Assembly (NCBI RefSeq): GCF_019649055.1
Contig: NW_026570237.1
Location: 310,001-374,000, forward strand
Source: Paramacrobiotus metropolitanus
Taxonomy: Eukaryota; Tardigrada; Eutardigrada; Parachela; Macrobiotidae
Reading direction: 5' to 3'
Length of the DNA stretch: 64,000 nucleotides
Both the position numbers and the translations under genes were made by a program. Shown piece after piece: positions 62,888 to 64,000 of the stretch. Below the pieces are notes generated by a model. That model made no database searches. It saw nothing but the letters and a program-made list of their open reading frames with translations, and was not told the origin of the DNA. Position 1 is the first letter of the stretch; each line of letters begins with the position of its first letter.

Positions 62888-64000
62888 CGTGGATCGCTGA
62901 TGCTGAGCCGTAAATGTCTAAAGCCCTCAGAGTGCGCAGCGCAGAACTTGGGTCACGAAAACGTCCTTGTTCGAACAACTGCAATGCAGACAGAAAAATC
63001 TAAACGAAAGCAGAATTCATTATCCAATAAAGTAAAGAATAAATAATAATATAAATTTACCGTGTAGGTAAAGAAGAGCACTGTAAGTCAGCCTGTGATT
63101 TACGGCAGCTCTAAATCAAAGAATATTCCAAATCAGAAGATTACCTTTACATCATTCCACTGCGCTCAGATTCCAATAGTTAACCAAGATGGCTTCGACA
63201 GTGTCTTTATAATGAAATTAACTTTTATTAAGATATAGGAGCACTAGCTGCTGCATTGGCTAATGGCTATATCTGAGTGGATGGGGGAAGGCACTCGACC
63301 CGGAGGATGTGCGCACAAGCCCATCCCAAATTGAAGTTACGGTTATACCGAGCCGAAGAAACATCGCAGTGCAGTGGCCCCGGCGCACGCGGTAGATCCG
63401 CTAGGCGGAGAGTGCAGTGCAGCAGCACACGTACGTACAAGAGAGGCGAAATCAGCATGTGTGTGTGGTCATACCGATACGCATACGCAAGTATAGCGTA
63501 GCTACCACGCAGGCGTGCGTGCCTCTCACATATGCATCTTTGCTGTGATTTTGTTATCAATGAAATGAATTGATCCAGAAATTGATCCAGTTGATAAATT
63601 TATCCAACCTCTAGTGCTACGCGGTTTCTTCAAGCAATTGTTGTACATTCTGTATTATAAATACTTTACCCTATACAACAGCGCAGCAACTTGTAACCGT
63701 AGTGTGTAATCATTGTTGTTGAACACAAAGAAAACCAATTAATAAAGATGAAAACAGCGTAGCAACGTAGTCAGTGGTCACGCTTATAATCCCAGAGTAC
63801 TTCAAGCTGCAGCAGCTGCAGAACATCTACTGTATAACTATGTAAAGGAAACAAAACCAACCACTACAATGCATAAAAATATACAAAATAAAACAAAGCA
63901 GCGAGACCAAAATTTGGCATACCCTAATCATACACGGGCGATGGCCTGTCAATAAAACATCACGGGTGATTTTTTAACTGTGCATCATAATATCACCAAC
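62888..64000. other. Upstream of the F-box-like gene; no supported gene
   Basis: AT-rich sequence to about 63,260, then a GC-rich stretch (63,280-63,530) with overlapping frames and no domain. An AATAAAG occurs near 63,740. The promoter of the minus-strand gene should lie in 62,890-63,200; a CTGAGCAT start context is present but no clear TATA box. Confidence 0.4.
63750..63785. repeat. Direct-repeat partner, copy 2
   Basis: Copy of the short sequence at 60,486, with TGGTCA added before CGCTT. See the finding on the pair. Confidence 0.5.

Noticed and set aside
63267-63560. Overlapping 74- and 97-codon frames on opposite strands
   Set aside because: No domain, compositional shadow of a GC-rich stretch.
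1-64000. CRISPR array, bacterial operons or rRNA genes
   Set aside because: No spaced identical repeats, no ribosome-binding-site pattern and no rRNA core sequence; the window is eukaryotic.

Overview
The window reads as an invertebrate nuclear genome. Introns are short and GT-AG, there are many decayed transposable elements, core promoters are TATA/AATAAA-like, and there are no bacterial operons, Shine-Dalgarno sites or rRNA. A tardigrade (Hypsibius-like) is the best guess. It rests on the predicted F-box-like protein at 61.0-62.9 kb, which resembles a tardigrade-expanded family I recall; that is inference, not proof.

Layout. 1-12 kb is relic sequence: a 190-bp foldback element, a three-copy short repeat, a broken two-BIR inhibitor-of-apoptosis-like gene (6.2-7.2 kb), and minus-strand retrotransposon scraps (reverse transcriptase at 10.2-10.5 kb, integrase at 11.2-11.7 kb). 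12.4-19.2 kb is a degraded minus-strand Polinton/Maverick-like region: a protein-primed family B DNA polymerase pseudogene and several unassigned ORF remnants that may be its structural genes, interrupted by a 756-bp non-autonomous DNA transposon. 20.8-28.3 kb is a decayed plus-strand Ty3/gypsy element with both LTRs and a 443-bp MITE inside it. 28.8-29.3 kb is a Gag remnant of another family.

30.8-50.5 kb is a nested insertion. A LINE (non-LTR retrotransposon) carries a 17.1-kb Ty3/gypsy element (32,481-49,598, minus strand) inserted in its ORF2. The insertion has 356/360-bp LTRs that are almost identical, a 4-bp target duplication and an initiator-Met tRNA primer site. The giant element encodes a long coiled-coil Gag extension, a Gag core with zinc knuckle, Trp-Met-Pro repeats, an aspartic protease, about 2.3 kb of unassigned acidic and Cys/His-rich coding sequence, an intact RT-RNaseH-integrase Pol with a repetitive tail, and a Tyr/Gly/Pro-rich ORF3.

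The most striking feature of the window is inside this element. By hand count the hexamer AGGTCA (either strand) occurs about 95 times in its 16.4-kb internal region, about three quarters of them as the octamer AAAGGTCA. Chance predicts about 8 and about 0.5. The rest of the window has roughly the chance number of hexamers. The motif is used in all reading frames, is densest in dispensable coding sequence, forms a ten-copy array in the 5' leader and a smaller cluster in the 3' untranslated region, and is absent from the LTRs. This points to selection at the nucleic-acid level.

50.5-60.5 kb is mostly unassigned, with a SAM-like ORF, a 94-bp minisatellite, a second PolB fragment and a long perfect hairpin. 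60.6-63 kb holds a possible tiny TATA-driven gene and a convincing three-exon F-box-like gene, the best host-gene candidate in the window.
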